NCBI GenBank assembly: GCA_016178705.1
Contig: JACOST010000021.1
Coordinates: 49,199 to 113,198 of the forward strand
Source: Deltaproteobacteria bacterium
GTDB taxonomy: Bacteria > Desulfobacterota > Binatia > HRBIN30 > JACQVA1
Direction: 5' to 3'
DNA: 64,000 nt
The notes below the pieces were generated by a model, which searched no databases, had not been told where the DNA came from, and saw nothing but the letters and a program-made list of their open reading frames with translations. Within the stretch, counting starts at the first letter, position 1; the number at the start of each line of letters is the position of its first letter. Shown one piece after another: positions 16,966 through 25,666 of the stretch. A program made the translations under genes and the position numbers.

Positions 16966-18921
16966 TCAGGCGGTCGGGGCGATCTCGGGTGCGCGGCGTT
17001 CCAACCGTTCGAGCTTGGCGTAGAGCGATTCGACTTCATCTTTGAGCTTGGCAAACTCGCTGAACACGGTCTGCGGATTGGGATGGCGCTGGTAGAACTC
17101 GGGATCGTTGATGGTCGCGGTGAGACTGCCGAGCCGCTCTTCCTTCTCGGCGATGAGGCGCTCGATGTCAGCGGCATCGCGCGCACGCTTTTCGATCTCG
17201 CGCGCGGCCCGCTTGGCCGCGGCGCGCTCGCCCGCGTCCGCCTGGCGTTCGCCATTGGTTGCCCGCGGCGGTGCCGGTCGCGAGACGATCGCCGGTTGAT
17301 ACGGCGCGGCCGCTTCGAGGGCCTTCTTGGCGAGGTACGCTTCGTAGTTGCCGAGGTAGCGCACGGCGGTGCCGTGGCCGACTTCGAGGACTTCGTCTGG
17401 CAGGTGATCGAGGAAGTAGCGATCGTGCGCGACGAAGACGATGGTCCCGGTATAGTCGAGCAGCGCTTGCAGCAACACCTCCTTGGCCGCGAGGTCGAGA
17501 TGATTGGTCGGCTCGTCGAGCAGCAGGCAATTCATCGGGTGCAACAGCAGAGTCGCCAGCGCCAGGCGGCTGCGCTCGCCGCCGCTGAGGACGCGCGTGC
17601 GCTTGTACACGCTGTCGCCGCTGAACAGAAAGGCGCCAAGCAGCGTGCGCACCTGCGGCACCAAGGCGACCGGCGCGGCTTCGGTGACCACATCGAGTAC
17701 GGTCTTGTCGGGATCGAGGTTGGCGCCGCGATCCTGTGCGAAATAGCTCAGCGTGACGTTGTGCCCGACGCGGCGCTCACCGGCATCGAGCGCGTCGACG
17801 CCCGCCCACATCCGCATCAACGTCGACTTGCCGGCGCCGTTGGGACCGACCAGGGCGATCTTGCGGCCGCGCTCGATGGCCACATCCACATGGTCGTACA
17901 CCGTCAGGTCGCCGTAACGTTTCGACGCCCCGGTCAGCTCCAAGACAATGCGGCCGCTGCGGGCGGGTTGCGGAAAGCGGAAGTGAACGGTGCGCACGCC
18001 GCCGTCGGGCGGTTCAAGCCGATCGATCTTGTCGAGCTGCTTGATGCGGCTCTGCACCAGCGCGGCCTTAGAGGCCTGGTAGCGGAAGCGACTGATGAAC
18101 GCCTCGACGCGCGCGATTTCTTCCTGCTGCAGCCGATAGGCCTCTTCCTGTTGCTGTCGCCGCTCCTCCTTCTCGACCAGGTAGTGGCTGTAGTCGCAAT
18201 CGAAGTCGCTGAGCCGGCCGCGCGACAGCTCGGTGATGCGAGTCACCGTCTGATCGAGGAAATAGCGATCGTGCGCAACCATGACGACGGTGTGCGGATA
18301 GCTGCGCAGGAACGCCTCCAACCAATCGCGCGCTTCGATGTCGAGATGGTTGGTCGGCTCGTCGAGCAGGAGCAGCGAGGGTTCGCGCAGCAGCAGGGTG
18401 GCGAGCGCGATGCGCATTTGCCAACCGCCAGAGAACTCGCCGCAGTCGCGTGCGAAGTCGCTGGTCTGAAAGCCGAGGCCGGCGAGCACCGACTCGGCGC
18501 GACTCTCGAGATCGTAGCTGCCGTGCGTGTCCCACGCCTCGCGCGCCTCGGCGTAGGCCGTCATCAGCGCGTCGTGTTCGGGATCATCGGCGGCGGAATG
18601 GGCGAGGGCTTCTTCGAGGCGCTGGCACTCGGCGGCGATGACACGGATGTGATCGAACGCGGTCATCGCCTCCGCCAGCACCGTGCGTCCCTGCAGCCCC
18701 ATGACCTCTTGCGGCAGGTAGCCGATGGTGGCGCCTTTCGGCACGCTCAGCGATCCGCCGTCCGCTTCGACTTCGCCGGCGATGATGCGCAGGAAGGTCG
18801 ACTTCCCCGAGCCGTTGGCGCCGACCAGCGCGACCCGCCCGCCCAGCGGCACGAACCAGTTCACATGATCGAGAACGACCTGACCCCCGAAGGCCTTCTG
18901 TAAGTCGGCGACCGTTAGCAC
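16966..18921 (-). CDS. ABC-F family ATP-binding protein (ribosome-associated type)
   Basis: A 651-aa protein with two ABC ATPase domains and no membrane segments, the ABC-F layout of EttA/Uup/YheS-like translation factors. Domain 1 has Walker A GANGSGKS (34-41), signature SGGWQMR and LLLDEPTNHLD; domain 2 has GPNGAGKS, LSGGERSR and LLLDEPTNHLD. The interdomain linker carries the charged helical pair expected of the P-site tRNA-interaction motif, and the C-terminus is a coiled coil (RAREIEKRARDAADIERL onward). The start is probably GTG 18921; frames further upstream have no similarity. It likely acts on stalled or initiating ribosomes; the subtype cannot be fixed. Confidence 0.9.
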   Translation of the reverse strand: MLTVADLQKAFGGQVVLDHVNWFVPLGGRVALVGANGSGKSTFLRIIAGEVEADGGSLSVPKGATIGYLPQEVMGLQGRTVLAEAMTAFDHIRVIAAECQRLEEALAHSAADDPEHDALMTAYAEAREAWDTHGSYDLESRAESVLAGLGFQTSDFARDCGEFSGGWQMRIALATLLLREPSLLLLDEPTNHLDIEARDWLEAFLRSYPHTVVMVAHDRYFLDQTVTRITELSRGRLSDFDCDYSHYLVEKEERRQQQEEAYRLQQEEIARVEAFISRFRYQASKAALVQSRIKQLDKIDRLEPPDGGVRTVHFRFPQPARSGRIVLELTGASKRYGDLTVYDHVDVAIERGRKIALVGPNGAGKSTLMRMWAGVDALDAGERRVGHNVTLSYFAQDRGANLDPDKTVLDVVTEAAPVALVPQVRTLLGAFLFSGDSVYKRTRVLSGGERSRLALATLLLHPMNCLLLDEPTNHLDLAAKEVLLQALLDYTGTIVFVAHDRYFLDHLPDEVLEVGHGTAVRYLGNYEAYLAKKALEAAAPYQPAIVSRPAPPRATNGERQADAGERAAAKRAAREIEKRARDAADIERLIAEKEERLGSLTATINDPEFYQRHPNPQTVFSEFAKLKDEVESLYAKLERLERRAPEIAPTA

Positions 18922-19032
18922 AGCCGGTTTTTGTAGCCGGGCGAGCGTGCCGCCGCAAGCCGCCCGCTTGCAACTTTCTGCCGCCTCTTCTATCCAACCT
19001 GCACCTTCAATCCAAAAAAGGGGGGAGTCTCG

Positions 19033-19830
19033 ATGCAGACCGTTCGCGTCGGCAACATCAACCTCGCGTACTACACCTACGGCACGGGCTTTCCGGTCTT
19101 GATGATTCAAGGGCTCGGCGGTCGCGCGGCGGACTGGTCGAATGTGCCGGCGACACTGGGCGAGCGGTTTCAGGCGATCACGTTCGACAATCGCGGCACC
19201 GGCAAGTCGGACAAACCCGACGAAGAGTACAGCCTCAACACCATGGCCGACGAGGCCGTCGCGGTGCTCGACGCGATCGCCGGCTCGAGCACGCCGGCGC
19301 ATGTCGTCGGCGTCTCGATGGGTGGGATGATCGCGCAACTGGTTGCGCTGCGGCATCCGCAGCGAGTGAAGAAGCTGGCGCTGTTGTCGACCACCCCGGG
19401 CGGATCGCATACGGTGCCGCCGTCACCAATGGCGATGCTGGCGTTGATGCCGGACCTCACCAAGCCGCCCGAAGAAATCGTGCGCAACGCGATGCGCGCG
19501 ATCACCGCGCCCGGGTTTGCCGATGCGCATGCCGAGATCTTGCGCGAGATCGTGGCGACCGCGCTTAGCGCGCCGACGCCGCAATTCGTCTTCGCCCGCC
19601 AAATGGCGGCGGTCATGGCGAGCGATCGCTACGAACGCTTGCGCGAGATCAGTGCGCCGACGTTGGTGCTGCACGGCGACGTCGATCCGCTCGTGCCGTA
19701 CGCCAACGGCGAAATCGTCGCGTCGCGGATTCCAGGAGCGACGCTGCACACCTTGCGCGGCTGCGGTCATCTGGCGATGTGGGAGCAGCCGCGCGAGCTG
19801 ACCGCGGCGTTGTTGGAGTTCCTGTCGTGA
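19033..19830 (+). CDS. Alpha/beta hydrolase
   Basis: A 265-aa alpha/beta-hydrolase fold enzyme of the esterase/lactonase type. The nucleophile Ser is in GVSMGG, the acid in LHGDVDPLVP and the His in CGHLAMWEQP; the oxyanion region is MIQGLGGRAADW, and DNRGTGKSD is typical of the superfamily. GGGGGGAG precedes ATG 19033. It is divergent from the ABC-F gene and followed 27 bases later by a small membrane protein gene. Substrate unknown. Confidence 0.9.
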   Translation: MQTVRVGNINLAYYTYGTGFPVLMIQGLGGRAADWSNVPATLGERFQAITFDNRGTGKSDKPDEEYSLNTMADEAVAVLDAIAGSSTPAHVVGVSMGGMIAQLVALRHPQRVKKLALLSTTPGGSHTVPPSPMAMLALMPDLTKPPEEIVRNAMRAITAPGFADAHAEILREIVATALSAPTPQFVFARQMAAVMASDRYERLREISAPTLVLHGDVDPLVPYANGEIVASRIPGATLHTLRGCGHLAMWEQPRELTAALLEFLS

Positions 19831-19857
19831 GTCCGCAGCGTATGAGCCATTGAATCC

Positions 19858-20247
19858 ATGTCGCTGTTTCTGCGCATCACCGCCGCCGTGTCGTTGTTGT
19901 GGGCGGTGCTCTTGGTGCCTGGCCAATCGATCTATCTGGTCGGAGAACGGGCCACGCCGCTGCACCATGCCCTCGCCAACGGTCTCGGCATCGCAAGCGT
20001 GGTATTCGCGGTCATGTTCTGGCGCGCCGCCGCCGATCCGCCGCACGAGCGGACTGCCGTGTACGGCGCGATGCTGTTGATGGCGTTCAGGGTGGCGAAC
20101 GATCTCTACGAGTTGCTCAGTCTGTTGCAGGGGCCGGAAGCCTTTCCCAGTATGCTCGACATGATCGCGAGCCTGGCGTTACTGGTCGGCATGCTGCAAG
20201 CGTTGCCGGCGACGTTGGCGGCGGGCCGAACGCCGCCGGCGGCGTAG
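19858..20247 (+). CDS. Small four-helix integral membrane protein
   Basis: A 129-aa hydrophobic protein with about four predicted membrane helices (residues 5-22, 38-58, 66-88, 100-120). I do not recognise a family. It lies 27 bases after the alpha/beta hydrolase gene and probably shares its transcript. There is no clear ribosome site, which suits translation from an operon message. The pattern of hydrophobic segments supports a real gene. Confidence 0.65.
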   Translation: MSLFLRITAAVSLLWAVLLVPGQSIYLVGERATPLHHALANGLGIASVVFAVMFWRAAADPPHERTAVYGAMLLMAFRVANDLYELLSLLQGPEAFPSMLDMIASLALLVGMLQALPATLAAGRTPPAA

Positions 20248-20265
20248 TCGAACGGGGGGCTGCGG

Positions 20266-21378
20266 CTACACGATAGCGACGGGATAGCCGGGCGACTCAA
20301 TCGTGCGCTCGCGCGTTCCCCAGCGGCCCGGAATCTCGCTCGCGCACCGCGGGCAACGGCCGTCGCCCAGCAACACCCGCTGCACACGAAAACCGGTGCG
20401 CTCGACCACAGTCGTGTCGCACGCTGGGCAGCGCGTGTCTTCGAATCGTCCGACGTGACCGGGCAGATTGCCCGCATAGACGAAGCGCAGGCCGGCGCTG
20501 CGCCCGATGGCGACCGCGCGCAGCAGCGTGTCGGCCGTCGTGCGATCGCGATCGATCATCTTGTAGTCGGGATGGTACGCGGTGACGTGCCACGGGATGT
20601 CGCGCGACACCGACGCCAGGAAGCCCGCCAGCGCGCTGAGTTCGCTGTCCGAATCGTTGAAGCCGGGCACGATCAGCGTCACCACTTCGAGCCAGAAGTC
20701 CATCGCCACCAGTCGGCGGATCGTATCGAGGACGGTGGCGAGCACGCCGCCGAGTTTGCGGTACTGTTTGTCGTTGAAGCCCTTGAGATCGACTTTGTAG
20801 AGATCGACCCACGGCCGCAAGTAGTCGAGCACTTCGGGCGTCGCGTTGCCGTTGGAGATGTAGGCGGTCAGCAAGCCGTGCGCGCGCGCCACCTTGAACA
20901 CCTCGACCGCCCACTCGCTGGTGATGAGCGGCTCGTTGTACGTACTGGCGACGATCTCGGCGCCGTAGTCGAGCGCGAGTCGCACGATCTGCTCGGGCGT
21001 CATGCGGCGCGGCGCCGTGCCTGCGGCGGGATCACGCAGCGCTTGTGAGGTCAGCCAGTTCTGGCAATAGCCGCAGTGGTAGTCACAGCCGAGCATGCCG
21101 AAGCTGAGCGCCAGCGCGCCGGGGCGGGCGTGGAAGAACGGCTTTTTCTCGACCGGATCGCACTGGAGCGCCGCGACATAGCCGGTCGGCACCTGCAGCG
21201 TCCCGCCGCGATTGAAGCGCACTTTGCAGATCCCGATCTTGCCGTCGGGCAAGAAGCAGCGATGACCACAGGCGACGCAGCGCAGCGCCTGGTCGGGTAA
21301 GCGCTCGTACAGCTCGCCGGCGCTGGTGCGTTGCTCGAGCAGGCTTTGCAGATTCGCTGCCGCGGGAGTTGTCGGCAT
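20266..21378 (-). CDS. amrS: AmmeMemoRadiSam system radical SAM enzyme
   Basis: A 370-aa radical SAM protein. The cluster motif is C98-x3-C102-x2-C105 in GCDYHCGYCQNW. It is preceded by the family's N-terminal Cys pair region (CVACGHRCFLPDGKIGICKVR) and QCDPVEKKPFFHARPG, and followed by STYNEPLITSEWA and YKVDLKGFNDKQYR. A C-terminal zinc-ribbon-like block has CPACD and CPRCAS. In other genomes this enzyme accompanies AmrA and the MEMO1 homologue AmrB, but neither is nearby. The reaction is undetermined. The gene converges on the small membrane protein gene. Confidence 0.92.
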   Translation of the reverse strand: MPTTPAAANLQSLLEQRTSAGELYERLPDQALRCVACGHRCFLPDGKIGICKVRFNRGGTLQVPTGYVAALQCDPVEKKPFFHARPGALALSFGMLGCDYHCGYCQNWLTSQALRDPAAGTAPRRMTPEQIVRLALDYGAEIVASTYNEPLITSEWAVEVFKVARAHGLLTAYISNGNATPEVLDYLRPWVDLYKVDLKGFNDKQYRKLGGVLATVLDTIRRLVAMDFWLEVVTLIVPGFNDSDSELSALAGFLASVSRDIPWHVTAYHPDYKMIDRDRTTADTLLRAVAIGRSAGLRFVYAGNLPGHVGRFEDTRCPACDTTVVERTGFRVQRVLLGDGRCPRCASEIPGRWGTRERTIESPGYPVAIV

Positions 21379-21417
21379 GAGTGGAGTATAGCAGAGAGGA
21401 GTAGGGAGACGGGAGAT

Positions 21418-21449
21418 AGAAGTCAGGAGTCAGAATTCAGAAGTCAGAA
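21418..21449. repeat. Left arm of word-repeat pair flanking four-helix gene
   Basis: AGAAGTCAGGAGTCAG (21418-21433) is the exact reverse complement of 21835-21850, and GAATTCAGAAGTCAG (21433-21447) of 21842-21856. The pair brackets the frameshifted gene at 21471-21838 and uses the same words as the palindrome at 12897-12977. Confidence 0.7.
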
Positions 21450-21470
21450 TGACGGAGAATGGAGGACGCG

Positions 21471-21838
21471 ATGGAGAGGGTTGCAGCAAGAACGTTCCGG
21501 GATCTCATTGTGTGGCAACGGGCCCACGCGCTTGTGTTGCAAGTCTACCGTCACTCGGTGGCGTTTCCGAAAACCGAAACATACGGGCTCGTCTCTCAAA
21601 TCCGCCGTGCGGCTGTCTCGATTCCAGCGAACATCGCTAAGGTTTCAAGAAGGGTGGGCGCGCCGACAAGGCCAGGTTCCTCAACATCGCTCAGGAGTCA
21701 CTCGAAGAAGTGCGCTACTACGCCATCCTGACCGCGGACCTTGGATTCGTGCGAAAGGACGTCCTGCTTCCCGACGTAGAAGAGGTCAGTCGCTTGCTCG
21801 AAGCATACTTCCGAAAGATCCTGAATTCCGACTCCTGA
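21471..21838 (+). pseudogene. Four-helix-bundle (23S rRNA IVS / S23-like) protein, frameshifted
   Basis: The N-terminal part reads MERVAARTFRDLIVWQRAHA and SQIRRAAVSIPANIA, the hallmark of the four-helix-bundle family first found in 23S rRNA intervening sequences. GGAGGA precedes ATG 21471. The family normally continues EGF after PANIA. Here one base is missing near 21638-21639, and in the next frame the sequence continues as GFKKGGRADKARFLNIAQ, SLEEVRYYAILTADLGF and so on to TGA 21836-21838. The full product would be about 122 aa, the normal length. The last codons and stop lie within the right-hand repeat. Either a decayed gene or an indel error. Confidence 0.8.
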
Positions 21839-21872
21839 CTCCTGACTTCTGAATTCAGAGTTCTGACTTCTT
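21821..21872. repeat. Right arm of word-repeat pair flanking four-helix gene
   Basis: CTGACTCCTGACTTCT (21835-21850) mirrors the left arm, and further CTGAATTC and TTCTGACTTC words follow to 21872. It overlaps the end of the four-helix reading frame and ends 8 bases before the next start codon, so it may serve as terminator or leader. Confidence 0.65.
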
Positions 21873-21879
21873 CCGCATC

Positions 21880-22536
21880 ATGCTCCCCTCCTGCCTCGCC
21901 GTGATGGCCCGCTATCCCGAAGTCGGTACGGTGAAGACGCGGCTGGCGGGCGCCATCGGCGCCGAACGCGCGTGCGCGCTGTACCGGGCGTTCCTGCGTG
22001 ATCTCGACGCACGTTTCGCGCCGCAGCCGGGGCGCGAATTGGTATGGCTCTTTCATCCTCCCGAGCGCGACTTCGCGGCGATCGTATCGGCGGGGTCGCG
22101 CTGCGTGGCGCAGACCGGACGTGACCTCGGTGAACGGATGCACGCCGGCTTCGTACGCTTGCTCGGCGAGGGTTTCGCGAAGGTCCTCATGATCGGGGCT
22201 GATGTTCCGCACATCCGCGACGAATGGCTCGACGACGCCGAGCGCGCGCTCGATCACGCCGACGTTGTCCTCGGTCCGACCGCCGACGGCGGGTACTATC
22301 TGATCGCAATGCGGGAGCCGCACGACGTCTTCAGCGGCATTGCGATGAGCACATCCGAAGTGTTGGCGCAGACACAGGCAAAGGCGGCCGCAGCCGGGCT
22401 GCGCGTTCATCTACTGCCGCCGAGTTTCGACATCGACGAGGAAGCTGACGTCGTGCAGTTACGCGAGTTGCTCGCGCACTCGGCCTGGGCGGCTCGTTTG
22501 CGAGCCACCGCAGCCGAGTTGCGCAACTGGCTTTGA
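21880..22536 (+). CDS. DUF2064 / TIGR04282-type GT-A glycosyltransferase
   Basis: A 218-aa GT-A-fold protein. MARYPEVGTVKTRLAGAIG at the N-terminus is the nucleotide-binding motif of this family, followed by QTGRDLGERMHAGF, the metal-site region MIGADVPHI, GPTADGGYYLIAM and the C-terminal FDIDEEADVVQLRELL. Members are annotated as TIGR04282 arsenosugar biosynthesis-type glycosyltransferases or DUF2064 proteins, usually in glycan or lipid-sugar pathways. No arsenic gene is adjacent, so I keep the family name only. No clear ribosome site is seen upstream of ATG 21880. Confidence 0.85.
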   Translation: MLPSCLAVMARYPEVGTVKTRLAGAIGAERACALYRAFLRDLDARFAPQPGRELVWLFHPPERDFAAIVSAGSRCVAQTGRDLGERMHAGFVRLLGEGFAKVLMIGADVPHIRDEWLDDAERALDHADVVLGPTADGGYYLIAMREPHDVFSGIAMSTSEVLAQTQAKAAAAGLRVHLLPPSFDIDEEADVVQLRELLAHSAWAARLRATAAELRNWL

Positions 22537-22554
22537 GGCAGCGCGCCCCGAGAG

Positions 22555-23079
22555 CTACTTCCCGCCCCCCGTGACCAGCTTGCTGAACTGCGAGATGGGG
22601 ATCGTGTAGCCCAGCGTCAAGGTCCATGGATTCGGGTTGAAGCCGAAGTTGATGTTTCCACGAGCCACCAGATAGCCGAGTGACTCGGTAACCGGCACGT
22701 TCAACTCCATGTCGAATCCAGTTCCCCAACTGCTTCGGAACGCGGCGACTTCGTTTTCGACCAGGATATCTCTTGAAGTGGAATTCACGAACTTCGGTGT
22801 TTCGACGTTTACCGCCCCAAGCCGGACCAACAGCTCCGCAATCGGGGCAGGCTTGGGAGCCGCTGTGACGTTCGACGCCCCAGAGGCCTCAGCGGCTTGA
22901 GCTCCGTCGCCGAGCGGAACGCCGAAGACCGCTGCGAAGCCGATCAGGTAGCGTTCGTGCACATCGAGAATCTGGCGGTCGGTGTTCAGCGTCAGCGACG
23001 GCTCGAAGTTGAGTGATGCGCGGATGGGGGAGTCTTCTCCGCAGTGCTGGTATGCATGGACCAGTTTACGAGATTCCAT
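22555..23079 (-). CDS. Exported protein, C-terminal part after frameshift
   Basis: A 174-aa frame whose first residues (ESRKLVHAYQHCGEDSPIRA) and later text (NFEPSLTLNTDRQILDVHERYLIGFAAVFG) read like the continuation of the gene at 22992-23855, not a new start. The C-terminus (GYLVARGNINFGFNPNPWTLTLGYTIPISQ) has alternating hydrophobic residues with aromatic and Gly positions, consistent with outer-membrane beta strands. The ATG at 23079 has no good ribosome site. The two frames overlap at 22992-23079 and differ by one base; see the N-terminal entry. Confidence 0.6.
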   Translation of the reverse strand: MESRKLVHAYQHCGEDSPIRASLNFEPSLTLNTDRQILDVHERYLIGFAAVFGVPLGDGAQAAEASGASNVTAAPKPAPIAELLVRLGAVNVETPKFVNSTSRDILVENEVAAFRSSWGTGFDMELNVPVTESLGYLVARGNINFGFNPNPWTLTLGYTIPISQFSKLVTGGGK

Positions 23080-23855
23080 CCGGGCGTCAGCTCTCCATAG
23101 AAGTCGCTCGAGCCGGCGATTCCTGCCGCCCCCGTATTACTGCTGTCGGCAAAGGCAAAGCCCATGCGCGTAGTCCAGTCGCTCGGCATGAGCACCATCG
23201 CCCCCCGGCGCCGCCACATAGTTGGGAGACTGAAGTAGGGCGGTTCTTGCTGTGCTGCCTCCCAAGCTCTCTGCTCTTTGCAATCCGTAGCCTCGGCCGA
23301 CGCGGCGTCTTGGCTCTTCTCCGCTGCGACTTTCTGCTGTGCGGCGGTCACCTTTAGCTTGGCCGCATCAATTTCAGTTTGCGTTCCTCCGATCGACGCC
23401 GAGTAGAGCTGCGCTTCTTCAACGCGCAGTTCCGCCTTCGCCTTCTCGGTCGCCACGCTTTCGACTTTGCACTTGTCTGCTGGCGCAAGGCGATCAAGCC
23501 AGGCCCAGCGATAGCGGAATCCACCTTCGATGAAAGCGTGTGCCGACGTCGAGCTTTCTTTTTCGAGAACGAACCCCGTCGAGCTGCTGGAGTCGGCCTT
23601 GATCGTAAATGGATTGAGAATGACCGCACCACTCACCAGCGAGAAGTGTTTTGCGGTGTAGTCGCTCTCCACGCTTTTGCCGACCATGGCGTCGACCGCT
23701 GCATCCTCCTTGGATGCGGGGTCTACGTTGCCTGACGTAGGCCCCGCGCTCGCAGCCCACATGAGCCGCGGGACCGCAATCGCCAATACTCCGCTCGCGA
23801 GCAATATCGCCGCGCGGTGTGTTCGCAGCGAGTCCGAGCTGAATGAGTGATGCAT
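22992..23855 (-). CDS. Exported protein, N-terminal part, probably frameshifted
   Basis: A 287-aa frame beginning with a signal peptide (basic start, hydrophobic AAILLASGVLAIAVPRLMWA, cleavage near AASA) and an excellent ribosome site (AAAGGAGGG). The middle is a predicted coiled coil rich in Ala, Lys and Glu (about residues 118-195), then GAMVLMPSDWTTRMGFAFADSS and FYGELTPGWNLVN. After about residue 260 the text degrades to a Ser/Thr-rich tail, while the alternative frame carries plausible protein. A single-base deletion near 23040-23085 would join them into one protein of about 430 aa, likely outer-membrane associated. Function unknown. Confidence 0.6.
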   Translation of the reverse strand: MHHSFSSDSLRTHRAAILLASGVLAIAVPRLMWAASAGPTSGNVDPASKEDAAVDAMVGKSVESDYTAKHFSLVSGAVILNPFTIKADSSSSTGFVLEKESSTSAHAFIEGGFRYRWAWLDRLAPADKCKVESVATEKAKAELRVEEAQLYSASIGGTQTEIDAAKLKVTAAQQKVAAEKSQDAASAEATDCKEQRAWEAAQQEPPYFSLPTMWRRRGAMVLMPSDWTTRMGFAFADSSNTGAAGIAGSSDFYGELTPGWNLVNWSMHTSTAEKTPPSAHHSTSSRR

Positions 23856-24085
23856 TGTGCCGCCCTCCTTTGGTGATCGATTTGACCATCAGGAGGGCAA
23901 GCGGCGTGCCGACTTGGCGCGCGCGGGAAACGGGAGAAGGGAACGCGTCGTCGCGCCAGACGGTGACCACTCCGGCGGAATGCTGTGTCCACCATAGTGG
24001 ACGCACGACTTCGAGTGGTTGGTGCGGTGCGGGAGGCGCGTCGGTGACGCACAACTTGCCGAGGCACCATCTCGGCGTTGAAGTG

Positions 24086-25585
24086 CTACTGTGCAACCGT
24101 CACGGTCAAATCTTCTTGATCGTCAGACCAGAAACGGATGCGATACGTGCGACCCGGGGTGTTGGGAACAACCCATTCGCCCGTGTACTCGCCGTCATCC
24201 GCGACTTCGTCTGGAGGTACGTGGCTGTCATTCAGCGACGGAATGACTACCCCGGGTCCAGGCGCCGCATCGGTACCATCTGTCACGTCAACCAGTTCCA
24301 CCGGGACTTGAATGGGTGTCTCGCAGTTGATGCTCAGGTAGCGCAGGAGCAATTTGGCACCCGGTTGACGTGGCGTTGGATCTCGAACTGGCAGTAACCG
24401 TCGGCGCACGATTTGATTGCGGCAGGTCATTGACCCCGTGCACTTGGTGGCGTCGTCCGGACAATCATCCCAGGCGCGGACCATACGTCCCGTGATGGTG
24501 ACCTCCCGCAGAGACACTGACTGGATACCTCCAGCAAGAACCAGGTTTCGGATCTGTTGCCAACTTCGCTCCTGGTAGCTTGGGTCACTGAGCTTGCGCA
24601 GTTGGTCCTGGGCCCGGAGTAGAGCGATGAGACCGGTCACCTCCGCAGCGGCCACAGAGGTCCCGGCAAGAATGTTGACACAGAGGGGATCCCTATTGAG
24701 CACAGGGATAGGGATAATGTCGCTGCCCGGTGCCGCCACGTGTACCGTCCGTTTGCCTGACGCATTGGGTACGAATGTGCCGTCGCGGTCCGCAGTCGTT
24801 ACGGCGATGATGTTTGACAATGGAATGCTAGCTGGGTAGCGCGGAAGCTTATCATTGTCGCCTGCACCGTTGCCCGCACTCGCAACAAAGAGTACTCCCT
24901 TAGCACGAAGGTAGCGGATTCCCTCCTCTGCCGCGTCGATATCGGCTTTTACGCTACAAAAGGCTGCGAACGAGTAGTTCACCGACGCGACATCAAGCGT
25001 GTCCACATCTATTTTTCGCGCGAGCCACGATAAACAGTCGACCAGCGCTTCCGGGCGCGCGTCCCCCGACTCGGCAACTTTGCACGGCATGATGGTAGTG
25101 CCCCACATCATCCCGTCGATCCCTTGGTCGTTGCGCCCGAGGGCGGCGATGATCCCAGCCATCTGAGTACCGTGCCCGAAATCGTCGTTGACGCCGGGGG
25201 GAAAGTCCTTCACGGGGTTGAACTGATACTTGGGGCTAATCCGCAGCGCGAGGTCCGGATGGTCCAGTTTCACGCCGCTGTCCAGCAGCGCAATCGCCAC
25301 GTTGTACCGACTAGCGAGGTCCACCGGCGGAAACCCCAAGGCCTGCCATGCTTGCGGAACATTCATCGCTTGTAGGTTCCAACTGGGAGCGGGGCTCTGG
25401 CAGTCGGTTTCTAGCCCCGGGGGCGGCGTGGGCAGAGGGAACAGAAGAGCCTCGAATCCTTTTGACAGGGGCTCGGTGAAACGGCTGCACGATCCAAGCA
25501 TGAGTACGAGCTCTCCGATGACCAGCCCTACGGACACCTTGTGCAGAATCCTGCACACACGTTCAATGCTCCCTCCGTCGTTCAT
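24086..25585 (-). CDS. Subtilisin-family (S8) serine protease, probable lipoprotein
   Basis: A 499-aa S8 protease with the full triad: Asp102 (ALLDSGVKLDHPDL), His138 (DDFGHGTQMAGIIAA) and Ser310 (ILAGTSVAAAEVTGL); the oxyanion Asn is in ASAGNGAGDND. The N-terminus ends in a lipobox, LMLGSC (Cys33), so it is probably anchored in a membrane facing the periplasm or outside. The C-terminal 110 residues form a separate beta-rich domain (PVELVDVTDGTDAAPGPG, then EYTGEWVVPNTPGRTYRIRF). ATG 25585 is chosen; ATG 25597 is possible. It is divergent from two unknown genes 81 bases away. The target is unknown, and no separate inhibitor-like propeptide is evident. Confidence 0.87.
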   Translation of the reverse strand: MNDGGSIERVCRILHKVSVGLVIGELVLMLGSCSRFTEPLSKGFEALLFPLPTPPPGLETDCQSPAPSWNLQAMNVPQAWQALGFPPVDLASRYNVAIALLDSGVKLDHPDLALRISPKYQFNPVKDFPPGVNDDFGHGTQMAGIIAALGRNDQGIDGMMWGTTIMPCKVAESGDARPEALVDCLSWLARKIDVDTLDVASVNYSFAAFCSVKADIDAAEEGIRYLRAKGVLFVASAGNGAGDNDKLPRYPASIPLSNIIAVTTADRDGTFVPNASGKRTVHVAAPGSDIIPIPVLNRDPLCVNILAGTSVAAAEVTGLIALLRAQDQLRKLSDPSYQERSWQQIRNLVLAGGIQSVSLREVTITGRMVRAWDDCPDDATKCTGSMTCRNQIVRRRLLPVRDPTPRQPGAKLLLRYLSINCETPIQVPVELVDVTDGTDAAPGPGVVIPSLNDSHVPPDEVADDGEYTGEWVVPNTPGRTYRIRFWSDDQEDLTVTVAQ

Positions 25586-25666
25586 GTTTTCCCACATCGT
25601 TTGATCTCGTGGAACAATTGGTGCTATCCGATGAACTCCAACTTTCACAGGAGAGGAGAACAAACA

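Noticed and set aside
16492..18903. 803-aa open frame on the plus strand
   Set aside because: It is antisense to the ABC-F and methyltransferase-like genes, which have clear motifs. The translation has no domain and is Arg/Gly/Ala-rich, typical of GC-rich antisense frames.
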